From NCBI RefSeq assembly GCF_030285925.1, contig NZ_CP127251.1, positions 2,604,001 through 2,668,000 on the forward strand: a stretch of DNA of 64,000 nt. The letters are read 5' to 3'. A model generated the notes under the pieces. It did no database searches, was not told the origin of the DNA, and worked only from the letters and a program-made list of their open reading frames with translations. Of the stretch, positions 17,897 through 25,406 are shown one piece after another (position 1 is the stretch's first letter; each line of letters begins with the position of its first letter). Both the position numbers and the translations under genes were made by a program. The DNA is from Devosia sp. YIM 151766. GTDB lineage: Bacteria > Pseudomonadota > Alphaproteobacteria > Rhizobiales > Devosiaceae.

Positions 17897-18178
17897 TCTG
17901 GGGTCCCCCTCACAAACTTTCACTATATTAATCTCTGCCAGCCCGGATCGATCTAGGCCAGTGGGAAATTGTTGCTGTTGACGGCTTTGTTACGATTAGC
18001 CGGCACTGATCTGTCCAATATAGCCGCCAGGACGGTTTTGCGGCGCACAGAGAGCTTAAGACTGCCGCCGGCAGCATGAACCCCCTTTTCAGGGGGCCAG
18101 GTTGCGGCAACAACAATGGGGCGCAGCGAATCGATTCCGTCGAATGGGCCGCGCCTGGGGGAATGGGGACCTTACGCA

Positions 18179-18880
18179 ATGACCGAGACGGCCATCATCG
18201 ATGCGCGGGATGTCGACTATACGCTCGAAATCGCCGGACGGCCCCTGCATATCCTGCGCCAGGTATCCCTGCGCGTCGCCCCCGCTGAAGTCGTGGCCAT
18301 TGTCGGCCCCTCGGGCAGCGGCAAGACCTCGCTGCTCATGCTGTTGGCGGGGTTGGAAAAGGCCACCGGCGGCAAGGTCGTGGTCAATGGCAGCGATCTC
18401 GGCGCGATGAATGAGGACCAATTAGCCCGTTTCCGCCGCCATACGCTCGGCATCGTCTTCCAGAGCTTTCATCTCATCCCCTCATTGACCGCCCTCGACA
18501 ATGTCGGCATGGCGCTCGAAATCGCCGAGCCCGGCCTGTCCATGGCCCAGATTCGCGAACAGGCGGCGGCGGCCCTCGCCGCTGTCGGGCTCGAAGCCCG
18601 GCTCGACCACCGTCCTTCGGCCCTGTCGGGCGGCGAGCAGCAGCGCGTCGGCCTGGCCCGCGCCATGGTCGCCAATCCGCCTTTGCTGCTGGCCGACGAG
18701 CCCACCGGCAATCTCGACCAGAAGACCGGCGCCGTGGTCGTCGATCTCATGTTCGACCTGGCCCGCCGCAACAAGACCGCCATCGTGCTCATCACCCATG
18801 ACCCGGCCCTCGCCGCCAAGGCCGACCGCGTCTACACCATGACCCAGGGCGAATTGACCGAAACGCCGGTGGCGCGCTGA
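18179..18880 (+). CDS. ABC transporter ATP-binding protein (LolD/YbbA-like)
   Basis: A 233-residue ATPase that powers the adjacent permease. Walker A is GPSGSGKTS (about residues 43-51), the signature is [15 protein letters not shown] (about 147-161), Walker B is [12 protein letters not shown], and the H-loop is LITHDP. The [11 protein letters not shown] segment is characteristic of MacB/LolD/YbbA-type ATPases. The start at 18179 overlaps no other gene and its stop overlaps the permease start by 1 bp. The likely role is extraction or release of a lipoprotein, lipid or secreted compound; a YbbA-YbbP type system is the closest match. Confidence 0.92.
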   Translation: MTETAIIDARDVDYTLEIAGRPLHILRQVSLRVAPAEVVAIVGPSGSGKTSLLMLLAGLEKATGGKVVVNGSDLGAMNEDQLARFRRHTLGIVFQSFHLIPSLTALDNVGMALEIAEPGLSMAQIREQAAAALAAVGLEARLDHRPSALSGGEQQRVGLARAMVANPPLLLADEPTGNLDQKTGAVVVDLMFDLARRNKTAIVLITHDPALAAKADRVYTMTQGELTETPVAR

Positions 18881-21426
18881 TGGTCAAGCTCTGGCCCGCC
18901 ATCCGCACCGGCCTGCTGGACATGCGCGGCGATCTGCGCCGCTTCCTGCTCCTGGTCACCTGCCTCGCCGTCGGCACCGCGCTCATTGCCGGCGTCAATT
19001 CCGTGGGCGCCAGCATTACCCGCGCCATCGAGACCGGCGCCGCCGAAATCATGGGCGGCGACATTGAACTGTCGCGCGCCGACCGCCTCGCCAGCGCCGA
19101 GGAAATCGCCGCCATGGCCACCCTGGGCGTGGTGGTCAATATCATCGACACCAATCTGCGCGCCGAGAGTTTTACCGGCGAGGCCTTCGCCGATGTCAGC
19201 GCCGTTGGCCCCCTCTATCCGCTGCTTGGCGCCGTCAGCAGCCCGCAATTGCCCGCCGATACCGATATCGCCACATTCCTCGCTCCGGAAGATGACGTGC
19301 CCGGCGCCCTGATCGATGCAGTCATGCTCGACCAGCTCGACGTCCGGATCGGCGATTCCATCGGTCTCGGCGGCACCGAATTTTCCGTGCGCGGCACGCT
19401 CGGCCAATTGCCCGACGCGCCGGTGCGCGGCTTCCGCCTCGGCCTGCCGGTGCTGATCACCGCCGATGGTTTCAGCGTGGTCAGCGACCGTTCCTCGCCC
19501 CTGCCCGGCCTCGGCACCTGGTATCGCTACAAGATCCTGCTGGCCGACCGCGACCTCGAAACGGGCCTCGCCGCCGCCACCGAACGCTTCGGCGATAGCG
19601 GCTGGACCGTGCGCTCGGCCCGCGACGGGCTGGGCCAGATGGTGCGCTATTACGACCTCTTCATGCGCTTCCTGGTCATTGTCGGGCTCGGTTCGCTGCT
19701 CATCGGCGGCGTCAGCGTCTGGACCGGCATGCGCGCCTATATCGCCGAGCGCTCCGGCGTCATCGCCGTCATGCGCTCCATCGGCGCCAGCCGCTTCCGG
19801 GTCTTCGTGCACTTTTTCGCCCAGGTCGCCGCCCTGGCCGCTATCGGCGTCTGCATTGGCCTGGTCGCCGGCGCCTCCACCGCCTTCCTCATCCTGCCCT
19901 CGATCGGCTCCGCCGTCGGCATTGCCCTCCAGCCCGCCATACATGCCCAGCCGCTGCTGATCGCCGCCGGCACCGGCCTCGTCACCGCCTTCGCCTTCGC
20001 CTATCTGCCGCTGCAACAGGCCCAGGCGATCCGCCCGGTCCTGCTGTTCCGCTCCCGGGGGCTCGATGCGCCGCCGGTCGATTGGCGCGCCCTGCTGCTG
20101 TCCTGGCAGGTGCTGCCGCTGATCCTGGCCATAGCCGCCTTCTTCCTGCTGGCCTGGCTGATGACCGGCGATGCGGCCCTGGTCGCCGCTTTCGGCCTCG
20201 CCAGCACCGTCGCCGCCATTCTGTTCCAGCTCTTCATCCGCCTCGTCCAGGCCGGGCTCGCGCGCCTGCCCGAAGCCGGTCCGCGCATTTTCCGCCATGC
20301 CCTGCGCAACATTTCCGCCGCCGGGCAGAATGCCGCCGCCATCGTCGTCTCCGCCGGCATGGCCCTGGCCATGCTCATCGTCGTCCTGGTCATGCAGGCC
20401 AATCTGCAACAGGAATTCCTCGGCGCCTCGGCCTTCGACGCCCCCACCCTGGTCGGCTCCGATCTCTTTCCCGACGAGGTGGAGGATTTGCAGATCCTCG
20501 CCGCCGCCGGCAATGGCATGACCCGCTTCGTCTCCACGCCCATGCTGCGTGGCAGCCTCGCCGCGGTCAACGGAATTCCCGCCGAGCTTGTCCGCACCCG
20601 CGGCCCCGAGGCCACGTTCCTGCTCTCCGGCGACGTACCGCTCACCTGGCGCAGCGAATTGCCCGCCTCCTCCCGCGTCACCGCCGGCCAGTTTTGGCCC
20701 GCCGATCACGCCGGTCCCGGCCTGGTCAGCCTGCATCAAAGCCTGCGCCACGGCCTCGGCGTCGATCTGGGCGACACGCTGACCTTCACCATTTTCGGCG
20801 AAAGCGTCGACGTCACCATTGCCAGCTTCCGCGATTATTCCTGGCAGGGCGGCATCGACTTCCTCGCCACCTTCTCGCCCGGCGTGCTCGACGCCTATCC
20901 GACGACGCTCTTCGCCGCCGTCACCGCCGCCCCCGGCCAGGAAGAAAACGTCACCCGGCTCCTGGCCAGCGAACTCCCCGATATCCGCTTCATCTCGGTC
21001 GGCGATACGCTGAAACAGGTCACCGACGCGCTGAGCCAGCTTTCCTTCGCCGCCACCCTGGTCGGCGGCCTGGCGGTCGGCAATGGCCTGCTGGTGCTCA
21101 TCGGCTCACTGTCTACGGGCCGCCGCCAGCGCGAGGCCGACACCATCATCACCAAGGTCCTGGGCGCCACCCGCTTCGAGCTCATCGCCACCGCTTTCCT
21201 GCAATATTTCCTGCTGGCGCTGCTCGCGGCCATTCCGGCGCTAATCCTCGGCCTCGGCATCGGCCGCACCGTTTCCATGCTGATGCTGGAAGTGGAATTC
21301 ACCTTCCGCCCCGACATCATCGCCGTGGTGCTGGCCACCGCCATCGTCATCACCGCCCTGCTCGGCGCCATGACCATCCTGCGAGCCGCTTCCGCCCGCC
21401 CCGCAAGGTTGCTGCGCGACCTTTAG
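18880..21426 (+). CDS. ABC transporter permease, FtsX-like (YbbP type)
   Basis: An 848-residue membrane protein. An N-terminal helix (LLLVTCLAVGTALIAGVNSVG) is followed by a large MacB-like periplasmic domain (about residues 45-250), three helices with the FtsX fold (about 260-390), a pair of central helices (about 405-460), a second periplasmic domain and a final three-helix FtsX unit (about 710-840). This duplicated layout matches YbbP-type permeases. It is translationally coupled to the ATPase. YbbAP-type systems have been tied to lysophospholipase/thioesterase TesA neighbours in enterobacteria, but no such gene is nearby here, so the cargo is unknown. Confidence 0.9.
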   Translation: MVKLWPAIRTGLLDMRGDLRRFLLLVTCLAVGTALIAGVNSVGASITRAIETGAAEIMGGDIELSRADRLASAEEIAAMATLGVVVNIIDTNLRAESFTGEAFADVSAVGPLYPLLGAVSSPQLPADTDIATFLAPEDDVPGALIDAVMLDQLDVRIGDSIGLGGTEFSVRGTLGQLPDAPVRGFRLGLPVLITADGFSVVSDRSSPLPGLGTWYRYKILLADRDLETGLAAATERFGDSGWTVRSARDGLGQMVRYYDLFMRFLVIVGLGSLLIGGVSVWTGMRAYIAERSGVIAVMRSIGASRFRVFVHFFAQVAALAAIGVCIGLVAGASTAFLILPSIGSAVGIALQPAIHAQPLLIAAGTGLVTAFAFAYLPLQQAQAIRPVLLFRSRGLDAPPVDWRALLLSWQVLPLILAIAAFFLLAWLMTGDAALVAAFGLASTVAAILFQLFIRLVQAGLARLPEAGPRIFRHALRNISAAGQNAAAIVVSAGMALAMLIVVLVMQANLQQEFLGASAFDAPTLVGSDLFPDEVEDLQILAAAGNGMTRFVSTPMLRGSLAAVNGIPAELVRTRGPEATFLLSGDVPLTWRSELPASSRVTAGQFWPADHAGPGLVSLHQSLRHGLGVDLGDTLTFTIFGESVDVTIASFRDYSWQGGIDFLATFSPGVLDAYPTTLFAAVTAAPGQEENVTRLLASELPDIRFISVGDTLKQVTDALSQLSFAATLVGGLAVGNGLLVLIGSLSTGRRQREADTIITKVLGATRFELIATAFLQYFLLALLAAIPALILGLGIGRTVSMLMLEVEFTFRPDIIAVVLATAIVITALLGAMTILRAASARPARLLRDL

Positions 21427-21790
21427 CGCCGGCACCGGCGCATCTGTGGCATTTTTCTCGGTGCCCGCGACAGCGGAAGTGTTTACATCGGGCGCTTTGA
21501 GTCGAGTTGTCTCGGGCATTGAGACCTTTCGCCCCCTCCCCCTTGAGGGGAGGGAAGGGGTGGGGGTGCTGCGGTTCCTACACATCCGGGAGTTTCGCCC
21601 TCGCGCCGCCACCCCCCTTCGAGGGACGCAGGAGCCGCCAGCCCTGTCGCCGAAGCAAGCACCCAATGTAAACACTCTCCACCCCCCATGGCCGAATCGG
21701 TGACGCTTCGTGCTAACACTGCCCCCGACATCATGTAGCCGTGCGTTCGCCTTTCCATGCCGGATGTGAACGCGTCCAGCCGGAGAGAGA
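21427..21790. other. Intergenic region, mostly a repeat element
   Basis: No coding sequence is supported in this 364-bp gap between the permease and HerA-like genes. It is filled by the terminal-inverted-repeat element at 21480-21674, followed by about 115 bp that presumably holds the promoter of the HerA-like gene; no clear sigma-70 boxes stand out. Confidence 0.6.
21480..21674. mobile_element. Miniature element with terminal inverted repeats (MITE-like), copy 1
   Basis: Starts TGTTTACATCGG (21480-21491) and ends CCAATGTAAACA (21663-21674), terminal inverted repeats matching at 11 of 12 positions. The interior contains CTCCCCCTTGAGGGGAGGG, GGTGCTGCGGTTCCTACA and TCCGG, and no ORF. A second copy begins at 63692 with the same left end and the same order of internal motifs. 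Size, TIRs and lack of coding capacity fit a non-autonomous element; no target-site duplication is evident and no matching transposase is in the window. Confidence 0.6.
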
Positions 21791-23314
21791 ATGCAGGTCG
21801 CCATCGACATGGGAGAAAGCCGCGGAGCCGGCGCCGCCAGCATGGACCTGGAGGAGCTGCTGGCCACCCGCCTCTTGGTCCAGGGCAATTCCGGTTCCGG
21901 CAAATCCCACCTGCTGCGCCGCCTGCTCGAGCAATCCGCGCAATGGGTGCAGCAATGCGTCATCGATCCTGAAGGCGATTTCGTAACGCTCGCGGACCGC
22001 TACGGGCACCTGGTCGTCGACGCCGCCCGCACCGAGAACGAACTCACCCGCATCGCCGCCCGCGTCCGCCAGCACCGGGTCTCGGTGGTCCTCAATCTCG
22101 AAGGCCTCGATGTCGAGCAGCAGATGCGCGCCGCCGCCGCCTTTCTCGGCGGCCTGTTCGATGCCGACCGCGATTATTGGTATCCGGTCCTCGTCGTGGT
22201 GGACGAAGCCCAGCTCTTCGCCCCCGCCGCGGCCGGCGAAGTCTCCGACGAAGCCCGCAAATTGTCGCTCGGCGCCATGACCAACCTGATGTGCCGCGGC
22301 CGCAAGCGCGGCCTGGCCGGTGTCATCGCCACCCAGCGCCTCGCCAAGCTGGCCAAGAACGTCGCCGCCGAAGCCTCCAATTTCCTGATGGGCCGCACCT
22401 TTCTCGATATCGACATGGCCCGCGCCGCCGATCTGCTCGGCATGGACCGCCGCCAGGCCGAGCAATTCCGCGACCTGGCCCGCGGTCATTTCGTCGCTCT
22501 CGGCCCGGCCATATCCCGCCGCCCCCTGCCGGTCACCATCGGCCCCGTGGAAACCTCAGCCCGCTCCACCAGCCCCAAGCTGACCCCGCTGCCCGAAGCG
22601 CCAATTGACGCCGCCGATCTGATTTTCACACAGGACCCCGAAGAGCTCAGCCGGCCCATCGTCCGCCGCCCGCCACCACCGCCGCCGCCCTCGACCAACG
22701 AATTGCTCGCCCAGGTCGCCGAAGCCCGGGCCCGGGCCCGCGCCGAGGCGCCATCCGAACCTGCTTCGCTGTTTCCCGAGATCGACGAGGCCGAGCGCGA
22801 GGCCATGATCCAGTCGGTAATGGCGGAATTGCTCAGCGACCCCGATGCCGGCTTCCGCACCCATGCCGTGCTCTACCAGGATTTTCTGGTCCGCTGCCGC
22901 ATCCGCCGCGTGCCCGGCGAACCCCCGGCCCTACCGGCCTTCAAGCGCCTGCTCGCCGTCGCCCGCGTCGCCCCCGACGAGGAGACGGCCGGCTCCGAAG
23001 GCTGGCAGCAGGCGCTGTCGCTGTCCGAAACCCTGACCGACGACGTACAGGGCGTCTTCCTGGTGCTGGCCCAGGCGGCGCTTGCCGCCGCGCCCTGCCC
23101 GTCCGACGCCACCCTCGCTCGGCTCTACGGCACCCATTCGGCCAGCCGCGCCCGGCGCCTGCTCACCTGGTTCGAGGAACGCGGCCTCGTCGTCCTGCGC
23201 ACCGATTTCCGCGGCCAGCGCATCGTCGCCTTCCCCGATCTCGGCGCCGAAACCGCCCCCGGCGATCCGGCCGGCCCCGATGCCCTCATCGACGAACGCG
23301 GCGCCGCCGAATAG
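21791..23314 (+). CDS. HerA-like/DUF87 ATP-binding protein
   Basis: A 507-residue protein whose first 250 residues are an FtsK/HerA-superfamily ATPase: Walker A GNSGSGKSHL (about residues 32-41), a DPEGDF segment (about 59), Walker B VLVVVDEAQLF (about 134-144) and the motor motif GVIATQRLAKL (about 178). Residues about 285-320 form a Pro-rich linker with a run of prolines, followed by a helical C-terminal part with a predicted winged-helix-like segment (ATLARLYGTHSASRARRLLTWFEERGLVVL). No NurA nuclease or other HerA partner is adjacent. It may be a DNA translocase or loader; the role is unknown. Confidence 0.8.
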   Translation: MQVAIDMGESRGAGAASMDLEELLATRLLVQGNSGSGKSHLLRRLLEQSAQWVQQCVIDPEGDFVTLADRYGHLVVDAARTENELTRIAARVRQHRVSVVLNLEGLDVEQQMRAAAAFLGGLFDADRDYWYPVLVVVDEAQLFAPAAAGEVSDEARKLSLGAMTNLMCRGRKRGLAGVIATQRLAKLAKNVAAEASNFLMGRTFLDIDMARAADLLGMDRRQAEQFRDLARGHFVALGPAISRRPLPVTIGPVETSARSTSPKLTPLPEAPIDAADLIFTQDPEELSRPIVRRPPPPPPPSTNELLAQVAEARARARAEAPSEPASLFPEIDEAEREAMIQSVMAELLSDPDAGFRTHAVLYQDFLVRCRIRRVPGEPPALPAFKRLLAVARVAPDEETAGSEGWQQALSLSETLTDDVQGVFLVLAQAALAAAPCPSDATLARLYGTHSASRARRLLTWFEERGLVVLRTDFRGQRIVAFPDLGAETAPGDPAGPDALIDERGAAE

Positions 23315-23341
23315 CTGGATCTTTTCCCTTCGCCCCACCGG

Positions 23342-23408
23342 GTCATTCCCGCGAAAGCGGGAATCTCCGTTTCAAGCCAAGCCGGTTTCCCGCCTTCGCG
23401 GGAATGAC
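23342..23408. repeat. Palindromic repeat, GTCATTCCCGCGAA family
   Basis: Outer arms GTCATTCCCGCGAA and TTCGCGGGAATGAC form a 14-bp perfect inverted repeat enclosing a smaller hairpin. A partial copy, GTCATTCCCGCGA, occurs at 63903. It lies just past the HerA-like stop and could also act as a transcript end. Confidence 0.75.
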
Positions 23409-23447
23409 ATCGCGGGCCCCAGCGTCCCGGCTCAAAATTGGACCACT

Positions 23448-24317
23448 TTAGTCCGGCAGGATTTCCGCCCGGAAACCATAGCGCCCCGTGGCTCCCGGCC
23501 CCAGCAATTCCGAATAGGGCCGCTCGGCCAGATCGTCTGAACCGCCCACTTCGGCCGCCGTGCCGTGCCAGGGCTCGAGGCAGATATAGCCGGCGCCCGG
23601 CTTGCTCCAGAAGGCGAAATTGGGCAGGTTTTCCCAGCTGAACCGCAAGGCCGGTCCCGTATCCGTCCCAAAGCGCAGGCCCGCCCCGGCCCCGTCGCGA
23701 AAGACCATCGCATCGTCCTCGAACAGGCGGTGTTCGAGCTCCAGCCGCCCCGCTACAAAGGGCGAGGCCAAGGCCTCGGGCCGCACCAGGCCGCGCGACA
23801 GGCGATAGAGGTCCGGTTCGCCGCCATTGTCCAGCGTCACGAAATGCGTCTGTCCGGCCGCCCCCGGCAAGGGCCAGGCAAAGGCGGGATGAAAGCCGAT
23901 GCCATAGGGCATCACCCGATGATCGCGATTGGTTACTTCCGCCGTCACCGATACGGCCCGCCCGTCCAGCCGGTGCTCCACATCGAGCTGGAAGTCGAAC
24001 GGATACATCGCCCGGCTCGCCTCGGATGCTTCCAGCCGATAGACGCAGCGATCCGATTCCTCGACCACCAGGGTGAAATTGCTGCGCCGCGCAAAGCCAT
24101 GCTGGCTCATCTGGTAGCGCTGCCCCCCGATGCTGATCGTGTCATTGGGCGCCCGCCCGACCATGGGGAACAGGATCGGCGACCGCCCGGTCCAGAACGT
24201 GGCGTCGCCATGCCATAGCCAATGCCTGCCATCGCGGGTCTGGATGGATTGCATCTCCGCCCCCAGGGCGGCGACGTCGACGGTAATATCGTCATTGGCG
24301 ATACGAGTAAGCTGCAT
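23448..24317 (-). CDS. Aldose 1-epimerase family protein (LacX-like)
   Basis: A 289-residue protein with the galactose-mutarotase beta-sandwich fold. A catalytic-type histidine lies in PYGIGFHPAFAWP (about residue 140), with the earlier QHGFARR motif (about 92) and C-terminal LEPWHGTA (about 250) typical of the LacX-like/YeaD-related subgroup, which lacks some canonical GalM residues. It probably acts on free sugars or sugar phosphates. It stands alone in the minus orientation, next to a DUF72 gene. Confidence 0.85.
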   Translation of the reverse strand: MQLTRIANDDITVDVAALGAEMQSIQTRDGRHWLWHGDATFWTGRSPILFPMVGRAPNDTISIGGQRYQMSQHGFARRSNFTLVVEESDRCVYRLEASEASRAMYPFDFQLDVEHRLDGRAVSVTAEVTNRDHRVMPYGIGFHPAFAWPLPGAAGQTHFVTLDNGGEPDLYRLSRGLVRPEALASPFVAGRLELEHRLFEDDAMVFRDGAGAGLRFGTDTGPALRFSWENLPNFAFWSKPGAGYICLEPWHGTAAEVGGSDDLAERPYSELLGPGATGRYGFRAEILPD

Positions 24318-24408
24318 GGCGCCTCTCCGGGCGATTCCTCGGGACGCTCACCCTAGCGTCCGAATGCGGTTTGGAGAACCGGCCGGTACGCCCGCGGTGA
24401 ACAAGTCC

Positions 24409-25305
24409 TCAATGCGGCTCGTCCGGCCAGGCAATACCGGTCCGCTGCATCAGCGCTTTGGCATCCCTCGGCGCCATCAGCTTGTCGGTATTGTCGAAGA
24501 ACACGAAGACATCGCGCCGCATTCCGTCATCGGTCGGTCCGCTGACGAAATTGCCGTCGCTCGCCCGGCCCCGCGCCCAATTGCCCACCCGCCGGGCCCA
24601 AAGATCGAGCTGCGCATCCGAATAGCCGGATCGGTAGAGTTCCGCCGATCCATGCAGCCGGCAATAGATGAAATCGGCCGTCACATCCATCAGCAGCGGC
24701 CAATCCACCGTATCGGCGCAGACCAGCGCCACGCCATATCGCCGCAACAGCGCGATGAAGGCCGGATCGCGAAAGCTCTCATGCCGGATTTCCATGGCAT
24801 GGCGTATGGGCCGCGCGCCCCCATCGCCATAATCCGCCGGCGCCTTGAGCCTGTGGTCATGCCTATGGGCCAGTTTCGCCGCCGCTCGGCTGTCCTGCGG
24901 CAAGAGCTTGAAGAATGCCTCGATGCGCGCCGCGTCGAAGCGAAAGCTGGCCGGAAACTGCCACAGCACCGGCCCGAGCTTGTCGCCGAGCACCAGCGGC
25001 CCCGAGGCGAAGAAATTGGCCAGCGGCGGCTCCGGATTCGTCAGCCGCAGCATATGGGTCAGATAGCGCGGCCCCTTGACGGCGAAGACGAAGCCCTCCG
25101 GCGCCGCCGCACCCCAGGATCGAAAGGCCTTGGGCGTCTGCATGCCATAAAAGGTGCCGTTGATCTCCAGCGCGTTGAACTGGGAAGCGGCAAAGTTCAG
25201 CTCCCGCTTCTGCACCAGCCCGGACGGATAGAAATTGCCGCGCCAGGGCTTGTAGGTCCAGCCCGAGACCCCGATCCTGATATCGCCTTTGCCGCCGCCC
25301 GCCAC
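24409..25305 (-). CDS. DUF72-domain protein
   Basis: A 298-residue TIM-barrel-like protein of the widespread YecE/DUF72 family, of unknown biochemical function. The family opening IRIGVSGWTYKPWRGNFYP, the FNALEINGTFYG segment, FVFAVKGPRYLTH and the later ADFIYCRLHGS and DVFVFFDNTD motifs are all present. The GTG at 25305 was chosen because GAGAGGAG sits 7 bp before it and homology begins immediately; the long upstream reading is Arg/Gly-rich shadow of the helicase gene. It is divergent from hrpB, which starts 101 bp away. Confidence 0.88.
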   Translation of the reverse strand: MAGGGKGDIRIGVSGWTYKPWRGNFYPSGLVQKRELNFAASQFNALEINGTFYGMQTPKAFRSWGAAAPEGFVFAVKGPRYLTHMLRLTNPEPPLANFFASGPLVLGDKLGPVLWQFPASFRFDAARIEAFFKLLPQDSRAAAKLAHRHDHRLKAPADYGDGGARPIRHAMEIRHESFRDPAFIALLRRYGVALVCADTVDWPLLMDVTADFIYCRLHGSAELYRSGYSDAQLDLWARRVGNWARGRASDGNFVSGPTDDGMRRDVFVFFDNTDKLMAPRDAKALMQRTGIAWPDEPH

Positions 25306-25406
25306 GTCGTCGCTCCTCTCGTTCGCCAGCCCAACGCCTTCCCTGCCTCCGGCGTTGCCGCGCAATCTGCTTGCTCCCGGCCCCCGCCAGCCGCTATGCC
25401 CCGGAA

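Noticed and set aside
18832..20751. 639-residue minus-strand ORF
   Set aside because: It is Gly/Ala/Asp-rich and lies inside the ABC permease on the opposite strand; no domain is visible.
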